Source: Oceanobacter mangrovi | Lineage (GTDB): Bacteria > Pseudomonadota > Gammaproteobacteria > Pseudomonadales > Oceanobacteraceae | Direction: 5' to 3' | DNA length: 64,000 nt | NCBI RefSeq assembly: GCF_019740315.1 | Contig: NZ_JAHXZR010000001.1 | Location: forward strand, 744,001-808,000 | Shown: positions 1 through 8,801 of the stretch, piece after piece | Position numbering within the stretch: the first letter of the stretch is position 1 | How the letters are laid out: each line of letters opens with the position of its first letter | Made by a program: the position numbers and the translations under genes | The notes under the pieces: generated by a model | Seen by the model: only the letters and a program-made list of their open reading frames with translations | The model's database searches: none | Told to the model about the DNA's origin: nothing

Positions 1-215
1 GTCCAGGCAGTACCTTCACCAGTCAGTACCAGTACGCTGACTTCCGGATCGAATTCCAGCTTGTCCAGCACACGCATCATCTGACGGTTCAGTTTCGGGC
101 TCATGCAGTTACGTTTTTCTGCACGGTTAAAGCTGACCCAGGCAACACCATTGGAAACTTCGTAGGCAACGGTATCGATTTCGTCCTGTGGGATATCTTT
201 TTCGTAAATGCTCAT
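1..215 (-). CDS. ech: Feruloyl-CoA hydratase/lyase, N-terminal part (gene cut by window edge)
   Basis: Only the first 71 codons are present; the gene runs off the left edge. The visible start reads MSIYEKDIPQDEIDTVAYEV, followed by VAWVSFNRAEKRNCMSPKLN and an LTGEGTAW stretch. This is the crotonase-fold N-terminus typical of p-hydroxycinnamoyl-CoA hydratase/lyase, which hydrates feruloyl-CoA and cleaves it to vanillin plus acetyl-CoA in the cytoplasm. The catalytic residues lie outside the window. The next gene in the same direction upstream is vanillin dehydrogenase, the following step of the pathway, which supports the call over a generic enoyl-CoA hydratase. Confidence 0.8.
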   Translation of the reverse strand, partial: MSIYEKDIPQDEIDTVAYEVSNGVAWVSFNRAEKRNCMSPKLNRQMMRVLDKLEFDPEVSVLVLTGEGTAW

Positions 216-352
216 ATCAAAACCTGTTTAAATTCTTCTGTTGGTTTGGTACCGATGTGACGGAGAAAGTCGTCACACCGGTTGATGTTTGGTCATTCGG
301 TTGATCCGATCGACCAGTGTTTAGACTGGCCTGCTCTTGGATCGGCCCGTGT

Positions 353-1750
353 TTAGATCGGATAGTGACCTGGCTCGGTTTCCATGGTGATCCAGCGCAG
401 TTCAGAGAACTGGTCGATACCCGCCTTGCCACCAAAACGGCCGTAACCGGACGCGCCAACACCACCGAATGGCATCTGGGCTTCGTCGTGGACGGTGGCA
501 CCGTTGATGTGACAGATACCGGAATGGATCTGCTTGGCCACTTTCATACCGCGAGCGGTGTTCTGGGTGAACACGGACGCGCTCAGACCGTATTCGCTGT
601 CGTTGGCGATACGGATGGCATCCGCTTCGTCCTTGGCGATGATCATGGCGCAAATCGGCCCGAAGCTTTCTTCGCTGTAAATGCGCATTTCCTTGGTGAC
701 GTTACCCAGCAGCGTGGCTGGCATCAGCACGGAATCGGCTTTACCGCCGGTCAGCAGGGTGGCGCCTTTGGCAACGGCGTCGTCGATCAGGTCGTTAACC
801 TTGGAAGCGGTCTTCAGATCCACCACCGCACCCAGCGGAGTGTTGCCTTCACGTGGGTCGCCGGTCTTCATGGAAGCAACTTTCTCTGCCAGTTTGGCAG
901 CGAAGGCTTCAGCCACGGACTCAACCACCACCAGACGCTCGGTCGACATACAGATCTGACCCTGGTTCATGTAGGCACCGAAAGACGCGGCTTTCACAGC
1001 TTCGTCGAGGTCGGCATCTTCCAGCACTACGAATGGAGCCTTGCCGCCCAGTTCCAGCAGGCAGGGCTTCAGGTGCTCGGCGGCGCGCTTGGCGATGATG
1101 CGACCCACTTCGGTGGAACCGGTGAAGTTGATGCGTTTCACTTCCGGCGCGTCGATCAGGGCGCCAACCACCTCACCAGCATCAGCGGGAGCGTTGGTCA
1201 CGTAGTTCACGGTACCTTCCGGGAAACCGGCTTCGGCCAGTGCTTCAATGATCAGCGAGTGAGTCTGTGGACAGATTTCAGAACACTTCAGAATCACCGA
1301 GTTACCACACGCCAGTGCGGTAGAAATCGCACGCACACCCAGAATGATGGGCGCGTTCCATGGCGCAATGCCGAGGATCACACCAACAGGCTGACGCACG
1401 GCCATGGCCAGACAGCCAGGCTTGTCAGACGGAATGATTTCACCAGAAATTTGCGTCGTCAGGGAAGCGGCTTCACGCAGCATGGAAGTCGCCAGCATCA
1501 CGTTAAAACCGGCCCAACCCGCGGTGGCACCAATTTCGTTAGCCATGGCATCGATGAAATCGGCCTGACGGGCAGCCAGCGCATCGGCGGCTTTCATCAG
1601 GACAGTACGACGGGCGTTAGGACCCATTTCTGACCAGGCTTCAAAGCCTTTCTGGGCAGTGGCGGTGACGGCAGCAATGTCGCTGGCCTGCATGGCCACG
1701 GCGGTGCTGGCAACCTCGCCAGTCAATGGGTTCAGGCGTTCGAAGTTCAT
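353..1750 (-). CDS. vdh: Vanillin (aromatic aldehyde) dehydrogenase
   Basis: 465-residue NAD(P)-dependent aldehyde dehydrogenase. The general base Glu is in LLELGGKAPF (about E233) and the catalytic Cys in NQGQICMSTERL (about C267); a FTGSTEVG nucleotide-binding loop lies between. The sequence (SEICPQTH, HINGATVHDEAQMPFGG) resembles vanillin and salicylaldehyde dehydrogenases. It would oxidise vanillin to vanillate after the hydratase/lyase encoded next in the operon. I chose the ATG at 1750 (MNFERLNPLTGE) because GGAG sits just ahead of it and the family begins there; an in-frame extension to 1897 lacks homologous character. A different aromatic aldehyde substrate is possible. Confidence 0.85.
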   Translation of the reverse strand: MNFERLNPLTGEVASTAVAMQASDIAAVTATAQKGFEAWSEMGPNARRTVLMKAADALAARQADFIDAMANEIGATAGWAGFNVMLATSMLREAASLTTQISGEIIPSDKPGCLAMAVRQPVGVILGIAPWNAPIILGVRAISTALACGNSVILKCSEICPQTHSLIIEALAEAGFPEGTVNYVTNAPADAGEVVGALIDAPEVKRINFTGSTEVGRIIAKRAAEHLKPCLLELGGKAPFVVLEDADLDEAVKAASFGAYMNQGQICMSTERLVVVESVAEAFAAKLAEKVASMKTGDPREGNTPLGAVVDLKTASKVNDLIDDAVAKGATLLTGGKADSVLMPATLLGNVTKEMRIYSEESFGPICAMIIAKDEADAIRIANDSEYGLSASVFTQNTARGMKVAKQIHSGICHINGATVHDEAQMPFGGVGASGYGRFGGKAGIDQFSELRWITMETEPGHYPI

Positions 1751-2255
1751 GGTTATCTCCGTTGTTATTTTGGCTTGATAACGGTCTGGCTGAGAAAACC
1801 TGTCAGTCTGCTGAGCAGGTTTCCGTATTTCCCGGAGGCATCCCGGAACGGGCTGACTCACTTTGTTGGAATTAAATATAGTTTGTGTGTACAACAATTT
1901 GCAATAGCTAATTGTTCAACAGCTCCTTGCGACCAAAGTCTGAAATTCAAACAACGGCTGATATCTTGGGCTTTTAAAAGATAAATAAGGCCGTAATGAC
2001 GCGGTTTACGGGATTTTGAGTGATCGCAGGGCTGGCGCGGAAAAACACAGGACCACAAAACTGTTGTTGACATAAACAGTTTGCCTTCACAAACTAAATC
2101 ATGGAATGACATGAAGAACAGCAATGTTGCTCTGAGCCGAGTCGCTGCTGCTATGAGCAGAGTCGCTCTGTTTTCTGGTGGGCCTGTCCCCGGCAAGCAG
2201 TACTGATGGATGTCGTGGCTGGTCATTAACCAATAAAAATAAGTAAGGTGCCTAA
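1751..2255. other. Divergent intergenic region between vdh and the TRAP binding-protein gene
   Basis: 505 bases without a convincing gene; it must hold the divergent promoters of the ech/vdh side and the dctP-like gene. An AT-rich stretch at 1875-1920 contains the inverted repeat AACAATT (1893-1899) and AATTGTT (1910-1916), 17 bp start to start, a size that suits a MarR dimer. Small ORFs here on the minus strand show no protein-like composition. Confidence 0.5.
1893..1916. promoter_or_regulatory. Candidate MarR-type operator (inverted repeat)
   Basis: Seven-base arms AACAATT and AATTGTT are separated by ten bases, about 145 bp ahead of the vdh start codon. A weaker related inverted repeat (ATTGT/ACAAT, 3527-3547) precedes the marR gene itself. 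Regulation by that MarR protein is inference only. Confidence 0.3.
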
Positions 2256-3308
2256 ATGAAGATCAAAAACCTGATGGTAGCTCTGGGTATTTCCCTGAGC
2301 GGCCTGACCACCGCTATTTCTGCCCAGGCAGAAGCGGAATACTCATTCAAGTTACACCACTTCCTGCCACCTATGTCGATGGTCAATAAAGAGATCATGG
2401 AGCCGTGGGCAGAGAAGATCGCCAAAGAATCCAACGGTCGTATCAAGATTGATATTTATCCGGCCATGCAATTGGGTGGCAAGCCACCACAGTTGTTTGA
2501 TCAGGCTCGCAAAGGCGTGGCCGATATCACCTGGACCGTCGCCGGTTACACCCCGGGCCGTTTCCCGAAAGGCTCTGTATTCGAATTGCCATTCATGGCT
2601 GCCAGCTCTGACGAAGTCGCCAGCATGGCAATGCAGGAGTACGGCGAAAAGGAAATGCAGAAAGAACTGTCAGACGTTCACGTACTGGCGTTGCACACCC
2701 ATTCCCCGGGCTCCCTGCATGGTCGTGACAGCCTGATCAAGAGCATGGCAGACCTGTCTGACAAGAAAGTCCGTGCGCCCAACAAGGCGATGGCCGAAGC
2801 CTTCACTAATGTCGGTGCCAGTGCGTTGTTTATGCCTGTGACCCAGATGACCAGCGCGCTGTCGAAAGGCATCGTTGATGTGGCCGTGTTGCCGTTTGAA
2901 GTGGTTGCTCCGTTCAAGATCCATGAACTGGCTCCATACCACACCGAGATCAAGGGTGACCGTGGTCTGTACCTGCAGTTCTTCATCTTCAGCATGAACA
3001 AGAAAGCCTACGAAAAACTGCCTGCGGATCTGCAGCAAGTGATCGACAACAATTCCGGCATCGAGCTGGCTCAGCAGATTGGCCAGAAGTACGACAAGGC
3101 TGAGCTGGTTGCCCGTCAGGTCGCCGTCGACAACGGCAACACCTTTTACACCCTGCCTGCGGATGAAACCCAGCACTGGAAACAGGCCATGCAGTCTGTG
3201 ACGGATGACTGGATTGACGACATGGGCAGCGACGGCCAGCGTCTGTACGACGAAGCCAACCAGCTGATCAAGAAATACCAGCAGCAGCTGCAAGTCGGCT
3301 CGTTGTAA
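2256..3308 (+). CDS. TRAP transporter periplasmic solute-binding protein, DctP family
   Basis: 350 residues with a Sec signal peptide (MKIKNLMVALGISLSG, cleavage near AQAEAEY) and the DctP fold: KLHHFLPPMSM, a YPAMQLGGKPPQLFDQ segment, and the FELPFMA and KVRAPNKAMAE regions. Such proteins hand organic acids to a DctQM membrane pair. No DctQ or DctM gene lies beside it, so the binding protein is an orphan here or works with a distant permease. Its position beside vdh/ech suggests an aromatic or short organic acid ligand, which is inference. AAGGTG about eight bases ahead of the ATG supports the start. Confidence 0.85.
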   Translation: MKIKNLMVALGISLSGLTTAISAQAEAEYSFKLHHFLPPMSMVNKEIMEPWAEKIAKESNGRIKIDIYPAMQLGGKPPQLFDQARKGVADITWTVAGYTPGRFPKGSVFELPFMAASSDEVASMAMQEYGEKEMQKELSDVHVLALHTHSPGSLHGRDSLIKSMADLSDKKVRAPNKAMAEAFTNVGASALFMPVTQMTSALSKGIVDVAVLPFEVVAPFKIHELAPYHTEIKGDRGLYLQFFIFSMNKKAYEKLPADLQQVIDNNSGIELAQQIGQKYDKAELVARQVAVDNGNTFYTLPADETQHWKQAMQSVTDDWIDDMGSDGQRLYDEANQLIKKYQQQLQVGSL

Positions 3309-3526
3309 TCGAATTGGGATGCACGTCTGTCTGACTCCCTTGCACCGGGGTTAGGCAGGCGTTGCACTCCCACCTCTTACAGCCCGGTGGCCAGGCCGCT
3401 GGGCTGACCCGCAACTTCTCCCGTACCTTCTCCTGCAGCAAGCCTGAGGCAGAGCCGCACCGGCGGGGGGCAGTTGTTGGTTTTGTCCGGCCTTTGTTGT
3501 CAAAAACGAAACTGTTGAATGTCAGT

Positions 3527-3547
3527 ATTGTTGCTATTTGATACAAT
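3527..3547. promoter_or_regulatory. Weak inverted repeat ahead of marR
   Basis: ATTGT and ACAAT are separated by 11 bases, 40 bp before the marR start codon. It could be an autoregulatory MarR site. The arms are short and similarity to the 1893-1916 repeat is only partial. Confidence 0.2.
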
Positions 3548-3587
3548 TGGCTGAAATTGATATTTCTGCTGACAGACCTAATCGACC

Positions 3588-4046
3588 ATGGCTAGCAAAC
3601 CTACAGACAAGCTCGACTTCGGTATTCTTCATGAACTGATTGGTTACCGCCTGCGTCGTGCCCAGCTGGTATTTTTCAACAGCTTCTCCAGCGCCTGTAA
3701 CGACCTTGGTGTCAGTCCGGGTCTGTTTGGCGTGCTGGTACTGGTAAAACAGAATCCGGGTCGTACCCAGACTGCCATTTCCCAGGCGTTGGGCAATGAT
3801 CGCTCGGCCATGGTGGCGGCGGTCGACAAACTCGAAAAGAAGGATCTGGTGGAGCGGCGGCCATCGCTGACTGATCGTCGTTCCTACGCGCTTTACCTCA
3901 CCGAAAACGGTGAGCGTTTCTACCAGCAACTGGTCGACCGTGTGCTGCAGCACGAAACTGACCTCGAAGCCGTATTGCGGCCAGGGGAAAAGGACCTGTT
4001 GATTGATATCCTGATGCGGTTATGCGCCGGGCGTACTTCTGACTGA
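3588..4046 (+). CDS. MarR-family transcriptional regulator
   Basis: 152 residues with the MarR winged-helix core: GVLVLVKQNPGRTQTAISQALGN..RSAMVAAVDKLEKKDLVERRPSLTDRRSYALYLTENG. The wing carries the usual D-R-R-S pattern. MarR proteins of this type often repress hydroxycinnamate genes and respond to a CoA thioester or free phenolic acid, which suits the neighbouring ech/vdh genes, but no ligand can be read from sequence. A terminator follows directly. Confidence 0.85.
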   Translation: MASKPTDKLDFGILHELIGYRLRRAQLVFFNSFSSACNDLGVSPGLFGVLVLVKQNPGRTQTAISQALGNDRSAMVAAVDKLEKKDLVERRPSLTDRRSYALYLTENGERFYQQLVDRVLQHETDLEAVLRPGEKDLLIDILMRLCAGRTSD

Positions 4047-4057
4047 ACCGGATGGAT

Positions 4058-4083
4058 AAAAGGCCGAATCCTTTCGGCTTTTG
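4058..4083 (+). terminator. Rho-independent terminator after marR
   Basis: Arms aGGCCGA and TCGGCTt flank a short loop, followed by TTTT, 12 bases after the marR stop codon. The A-run on the left side means it may also serve the convergent phosphatase gene. Confidence 0.7.
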
Positions 4084-4158
4084 GGCATCCCGGATTCAAG
4101 ATCCTGCAGATGCCATCAGATGGGCTGACGAATGCCAGCCCGGGTGCTGCTCGGAGTG

Positions 4159-6351
4159 TTATTCAACCGTGGCAATTACACTGGTGGCGGTATAGCTGAG
4201 GCTGACTTCAACGTCGCCAGCGTACACAGAACCAAATTCACCGCCGATTTCGTCGGCTGTCAGAATGGTGTACTCAGTACCGGCTGTTGGGGCTGAGTCG
4301 AAGCTCAGTTCCAGCGCGGCACCTTCGACATAGGCTGTGCCGCTGACAGCAAGCTGGTTGCTGTCGTCGTCCATCTCTACCGCCAGGGTACCTGCTGCGT
4401 CAATCAGCAGATCACTGACAGCCACAGCGCCATCGGCGTCGATCTGCATATCACCACCGCTGACATAGACGGTGCCACTACCAAACGCCGCGTCGGAAGC
4501 TGCGCTCAGGACACCGGCTTCGATCACGGTGCCACCGCTGTAGCTGTTGTCGCCGGTCAGTACCAGAGTGCCGCTGCCGGATTTGGTCAGCTTGCCAGCA
4601 CCACTGATGTCGTTGCGCCACCAGTCTTTGGCGTTAAAACCGCCTTTGCCAGCTTCCATGTAAACGCTGACGTCAGCGTCGAAGGCACCGTAACCGGCTG
4701 ATGCGCTGACCAGATCAAGGCGGCCCCAACCGTTGGAGTCGTCCAGCAGCGGGTAGCCAGAATCGATTTCAGTGCTGGCCATTACAACACGACGTTGTTC
4801 GGCGCTGAGGTACGGCAGGCGGGATTTCAGCAGGGCTTCAGCGCCTTCCGGTACGATGGGGTCTGCACCGGCGGCGTCGGTGTCCTGGCTCATGCCGTAG
4901 GTCAGACGGAAACGGTAGGTTTGCTGAATGGCGTCGAAATCGTCATAGATGTTGTTGTTGAACACTTCAACATTGACGTATTCGGTGCCGTTTTCGGTGT
5001 AGCTATAACCGGCTTCGCTGGCGACGGTTTGGTGGGCGTAGTCGTACAGGCTCATACCGGCAGCGGCGGCCAGTTCGCCAAAATAGCTCTGGGCGGTTTG
5101 CTGGGCTTCATCGGCAACAGTGGCACCATCGTCGTTGTTGAGCGCGTAGGCGGCAACGGTGAGGGCGTGGATACGGCCACCAATCACGTCGGCAGGCGAG
5201 TGCATACCGGCAACTATGCGGTTTTCACCCAGCTGGGCACCACGGGCAACCATTTCTGCGAAACGCTCAGGCAAGGCATAGGCGTAGGCCAGTGACGCCA
5301 GGGTAGCGGCGTTGGTGTGGCCGGATGGGTAACCACCGTCCTTGCGGCGACCATCTCCGTCGGCGCTGTAAAGACCTTTGCTTTCATCGCTGCTGCTGTG
5401 GGCTCGGCGGGCGCACATCAGACCTGGAATGACACTCACGCTGGAGGTGTAGGTGTCGTAGCTGTTAAGGCTTTCGTTACCTTCTTCATCAATACAGGAG
5501 TAGCTGTAGCCGGTGGTGCCCTGGAAGTCTACTGCACCGGTGTCATCCATACGCCATGGGCGTGGGCTGGCATAAATGTATTTGGATGGGCTGGTTGAAG
5601 CGGGGGATGCCTGACGGAAACGGTACACCAGGTCGGCGACCTTGGTCAGTGGCATGACTTCGGCGGAATCGCCGGATTCGACATAGGCGGTTGCGGCACC
5701 CATGTACTTGGAGTTGTCGTTGTCGTCCGGTGCATAGTGTTCGTCTTCAAGCACTTCGGCTTTGGTGATGCCATCCAGCTCAACGTAGGCACCGGAAGCT
5801 TCGACGTAGGCTTCAGTCAGCGGACCAAAACCGTCGATCACCGAGTAGTTCTTGGAACGACGGTCATCGAGGAAAGCCAGAATGGCTTCATCGTCCGTGC
5901 GGTTGTTGGTGACGTCGATAACGTACTGGATGTTTTCCTGCCAGGCGGTGGCGTTAACAATGGGGGAGTCGATGTAGCTGTCCGGACCATTACCGGAAGC
6001 GGCTTCCTGATACTCGTCGCTGGTACCTTGCCAGATGCTGTTCATGCCACGCAGGGCATAGGCGACAGCGTTCTGCGAGAGGATGTAACGCAGGCTGCTG
6101 TCTGCATTATTGTCGGCGTTTTCAATTACCGGGAACGGGTAGTCAACGCTTGGCACGGCAGCATAACCTTCGCGACCCAGACCTGCTGGTACGGTGGGTT
6201 TGGCGACGCTGATTGCTGTGTCTGTGGTTGTTTCCACGCTGGTAGAGTGGTGGTTGTCGTCGCTGCCACAGGCAGTCAGCATCATGGCGGTAGCGGCCAT
6301 CATGGCGGTGTAGAGCAAGCCCTGTTTGTTGCGGCTGGTTGCAGTAGTCAT
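4159..6351 (-). CDS. Lipoprotein PAP2-type acid phosphatase with autotransporter-associated beta-strand tail
   Basis: 730 residues. The N-terminus has a lipobox LTAC (Cys28), so the protein is probably lipid-anchored. All three PAP2/class A acid phosphatase motifs are present: K257-x6-R264-P, PSGH (342-345) and R378-x5-H384-x3-D388. The last 150 or so residues (SGSGTLVLTGDNSYSGGT, AGVLSAASDAAFGSG) match the autotransporter-associated beta-strand repeat, yet no C-terminal 12-strand barrel follows. The protein likely dephosphorylates external phosphate esters at the cell surface or periplasm. It is about three times longer than a plain class A phosphatase. The ATG at 6351 is chosen because it starts the lipoprotein signal; an in-frame start at 6450 would bury it. 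Confidence 0.8.
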   Translation of the reverse strand: MTTATSRNKQGLLYTAMMAATAMMLTACGSDDNHHSTSVETTTDTAISVAKPTVPAGLGREGYAAVPSVDYPFPVIENADNNADSSLRYILSQNAVAYALRGMNSIWQGTSDEYQEAASGNGPDSYIDSPIVNATAWQENIQYVIDVTNNRTDDEAILAFLDDRRSKNYSVIDGFGPLTEAYVEASGAYVELDGITKAEVLEDEHYAPDDNDNSKYMGAATAYVESGDSAEVMPLTKVADLVYRFRQASPASTSPSKYIYASPRPWRMDDTGAVDFQGTTGYSYSCIDEEGNESLNSYDTYTSSVSVIPGLMCARRAHSSSDESKGLYSADGDGRRKDGGYPSGHTNAATLASLAYAYALPERFAEMVARGAQLGENRIVAGMHSPADVIGGRIHALTVAAYALNNDDGATVADEAQQTAQSYFGELAAAAGMSLYDYAHQTVASEAGYSYTENGTEYVNVEVFNNNIYDDFDAIQQTYRFRLTYGMSQDTDAAGADPIVPEGAEALLKSRLPYLSAEQRRVVMASTEIDSGYPLLDDSNGWGRLDLVSASAGYGAFDADVSVYMEAGKGGFNAKDWWRNDISGAGKLTKSGSGTLVLTGDNSYSGGTVIEAGVLSAASDAAFGSGTVYVSGGDMQIDADGAVAVSDLLIDAAGTLAVEMDDDSNQLAVSGTAYVEGAALELSFDSAPTAGTEYTILTADEIGGEFGSVYAGDVEVSLSYTATSVIATVE

Positions 6352-6878
6352 GGTTTGATCCCGATGAGAGTAAAGGGTTTTGAAGCCCGACTGGCTTCTG
6401 AAACAGTCATCAGGAAAGACAGCGATGGCCGCCGAATGGGGACATGACAATTTGGTGAAGATTTTTCCACAGGCTTATACATAGCTTGTGAAGGTTTTTT
6501 GGCGGGTTTTCCACAGGCTTTTCAACAGCCGCGGGCCTGGTGCTTGTGGCGTAGTGCAAAAACAGTGCAAAAAAGGCCAGTCAGCACAAAAATTGTTCTG
6601 TTTATGGATTAATCAAACTCGTTTGTCCGTCTTGTTTCAACAAACGGCAATCGGTATCGTTTCGCCAAAACCCGGTTTCCCGGCTGGCACCTGCAAGTCT
6701 CCCTTCCCAAGGGATGGCTCCCTGAAAGCTGCCGGATGAAAACCTGCAAAATTATTCCCCCTGCCTGATATTGCTGATGCGCCGAAGTTTCCGTTGGATG
6801 CTTCGGCTTTGCTGTTTGTTTTTTGCACATACGGATGTCGCCAGCCGCTATCGGGTGATCCATCACTGTTGGAGATGT
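6352..6878. other. Divergent intergenic region, phosphatase / MFS
   Basis: 527 bases with no convincing gene. It holds two copies of TTTTCCACAGGCTT (6463-6476 and 6507-6520), 44 bp apart, and AT-rich tracts around 6540-6650 that could contain the divergent promoters. An extension of the MFS reading frame back to 6771 is possible but has no family similarity. Confidence 0.4.
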
Positions 6879-8075
6879 ATGTCTGAAGTTTCTGAACGTT
6901 TGACCCCGGCGCTGTTGTTGATGCTGTCGGCGCTGACCGCGCTGGTGCCATTGGCAACCGATATTTATCTGGTCGCGGTACCGACCATTGCCGAGGATTA
7001 TGGCCGCAGCCTGCACGATGTTGAGCTGGCGGTGAGTTTTTTCCTGCTTGGCTTTGCTGCCGGGCAGGTCAGTGGCGGGCCGCTGTCGGATCGTTTTGGT
7101 CGCCGTCGTATGGTGTTGATCGGACTGTCGATTTTTGCGCTTGGCTGCCTTGGCATCATGCTGGCCCCAACGCTGGAATATATGCTGGCGTTCCGGGTGG
7201 TACAGGCCCTGGGTGGTGGTCTGGCGGTGGTGAACAGCCAGGCGATTATTCGTGACCTCGCCAGTGGCCGTGAAGGCGCGGCGGCGATGATCCGGGTGAT
7301 TCAGGTAATGATGATCGCGCCGCTGGTTGCTCCCTTGCTGGGGCTGGCGATTCTGAAACTGGCGGAATGGCACACCATTTTTGGTTTCCTGATGGTCTAC
7401 GCGCTGTTGCTGATGCTGCTGTTCTGGAAGCGGCTGCCAGAAACCCGGGCGGTCGCCACCGGTGGTAATCCGCTGAAAAACTACTGGACCATTCTGTCGG
7501 ACCGTCGTGTCTGGGGGTATCTGGCCAGTGTGATTGGTGCCTACGCCGCCATGCTGTCGTTTATTACCGCGTCACCGGGTATTTATATGGGCCACTACGG
7601 CCTCACTGAAAACCAGTATCCGATTACCTTCGCCTGTGTGGTGCTGACCATGGTGGCGATGAGCAAGGTCAACCTGAAAATGCTGAAAAAGCACATGCCG
7701 CCTTACCTGATTTCACTCGGCCAGCGTCTGCAAATGGTGGTCGCGGCGGTGATGCTGGCGGGGATTCTGCTGTTTCCGAATCTGCCAGTGTGGGCGCTGA
7801 CCCTGATGCTGATGGCCTATGTTGGCTGCCATGGCTTTGTGGTCGCCAACGCCAACGCTTCTATTATTGAGTTCTACCCACGGCTGGCCGGAACGGCGGC
7901 GGCATTGAGTGGCGCGCTGGGCTTCCTTAGTGGTGGTCTGGCCGGTGGCCTGGTCAGTGTTGCCTCAGACGGCACGCCGGTTGCCATGGCTGCCATGATG
8001 TTTGGCGCAGTGGTGGTGGCTTACAACGTCCGGCGGCTGGTGATGCCAGTGACTGGTCAGCCTGCTGAAGCCTGA
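6879..8075 (+). CDS. MFS drug-resistance transporter, Bcr/CflA family
   Basis: 398 residues, about 12 predicted membrane segments. The first helix has the Bcr/CflA pattern LVPLATDIYLVAVPTIAEDYG. The loop 2-3 signature GPLSDRFGRRRMVLIGL and VVQALGGGLAVVNSQAIIRD in segment 4 fit proton-driven drug:H+ antiporters of the inner membrane. The substrate cannot be read. The start at 6879 (MSEVSERLTP) follows TTGGAG by a few bases; the longer frame to 6771 adds a Cys/Arg-rich stretch unlike the family. Divergent from the phosphatase gene. Confidence 0.85.
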   Translation: MSEVSERLTPALLLMLSALTALVPLATDIYLVAVPTIAEDYGRSLHDVELAVSFFLLGFAAGQVSGGPLSDRFGRRRMVLIGLSIFALGCLGIMLAPTLEYMLAFRVVQALGGGLAVVNSQAIIRDLASGREGAAAMIRVIQVMMIAPLVAPLLGLAILKLAEWHTIFGFLMVYALLLMLLFWKRLPETRAVATGGNPLKNYWTILSDRRVWGYLASVIGAYAAMLSFITASPGIYMGHYGLTENQYPITFACVVLTMVAMSKVNLKMLKKHMPPYLISLGQRLQMVVAAVMLAGILLFPNLPVWALTLMLMAYVGCHGFVVANANASIIEFYPRLAGTAAALSGALGFLSGGLAGGLVSVASDGTPVAMAAMMFGAVVVAYNVRRLVMPVTGQPAEA

Positions 8076-8096
8076 ATGCTGAAGCAGTAGCCACCC

Positions 8097-8160
8097 GGTC
8101 GGAGCGCAGGCGTCCCGCCTGCATATGTGGGCGAGACGCCCACACTCCCTGCTTTGAGCT
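8097..8160. repeat. Extragenic palindromic repeat pair
   Basis: Two adjacent dyads, GCAGGCGtcCCGCCTGC and GTGGGCGagaCGCCCAC, sit in the gap after the MFS gene. The composition and layout are like extragenic palindromes of Pseudomonas-type genomes. It may act as a transcription end or mRNA stabiliser for the MFS gene. Confidence 0.5.
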
Positions 8161-8721
8161 GCCCCCCAACAATCTCTGGGCATGACCCATCCTACATGGA
8201 TATATCCCGTCGTTGTTGTCGGGTAGATACCATCTCTCCGCATTTGGCTAAAATGTCAGCGGTCTGGCTTTGCTAGGTCGGCCAGGTCGTTTTTCTGCTT
8301 TCTTCCCTGTAGCCCTTGTTTTTGCTGGCTTCTCGCTATTTTTCTGACACTTGTTGACGGTTTGGCCGTCCGGCGGTTTGCCTGTTAGCGTCAATGACTT
8401 TATCCATCGACAACAAACCGCCATTCGTCTGTCTGGGCGTCATCTTTTGGACGATTTGGCCCGGAATGCTCACATTGGCGTTTGATGAATTTGTGTTCAG
8501 TCTTGATATGTCCTGAATTCGTATCCCTGAGCGACATGCATCGCGACACTTGTTAAAAGTGGCATTTTTTCTGCTAAGTATTTCGCCCCGTTAATATTTA
8601 CATCTCTAACTTATTTGATGCCGCTGGAAGTCGCATAAATACTGGGTATTTAAGGGTTTAACACTCTTTGCGACATCTTGCTGCTCATTCCCGCCAGCCT
8701 TGTTTATCCCCGACACCCCAG

Positions 8722-8769
8722 TTGACATGGGACTTTGGTCCATGTTTTTTTATTAAACGGTCATTTAAG
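8722..8769 (+). promoter_or_regulatory. Probable bet promoter with BetI-type operator candidate
   Basis: A perfect -35 box TTGACA lies at 8722-8727, overlapped by an imperfect dyad (8727-8745). Downstream, TTAAA (8753-8757) and TTTAA (8764-8768) frame six bases; an AT-armed dyad is what one expects of a TetR-type BetI site. The -10 box is not clear because the region is a T-run. Confidence 0.4.
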
Positions 8770-8801
8770 AAACGATTTTGTGTCAGTGCAAGGAAGGTTC
8801 T

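Larger units (their letters stand above)
8076..8801. other. Long intergenic region ahead of betI
   Basis: 726 bases without a credible gene. At 8097-8160 there is a dyad-rich extragenic repeat (GGAGCGCAGGCGTCCCGCC, then GTGGGCGAGACGCCCAC). The rest is lower in GC than its neighbours and contains small hairpins (CACTT/AAGTG near 8548-8562, followed by a T-run). The betI promoter region lies at the right end. Confidence 0.5.

Noticed and set aside
317-1633. 438-codon open frame on the plus strand opposite vdh
   Set aside because: It is a shadow of vdh: composition (many His, Gly, Thr runs) is not protein-like, and the minus strand has clear ALDH motifs and a ribosome site.
1858-2226. 122-codon minus-strand frame in the vdh/dctP gap
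   Set aside because: No family pattern, no ribosome site, and it spans the region needed for divergent promoters.
6463-6515. Two TTTTCCACA matches to the loose DnaA-box consensus
   Set aside because: Only two copies, in a normal promoter gap, with no dnaA/dnaN neighbours or AT-rich unwinding element; chance or a transcription-factor site is more likely.
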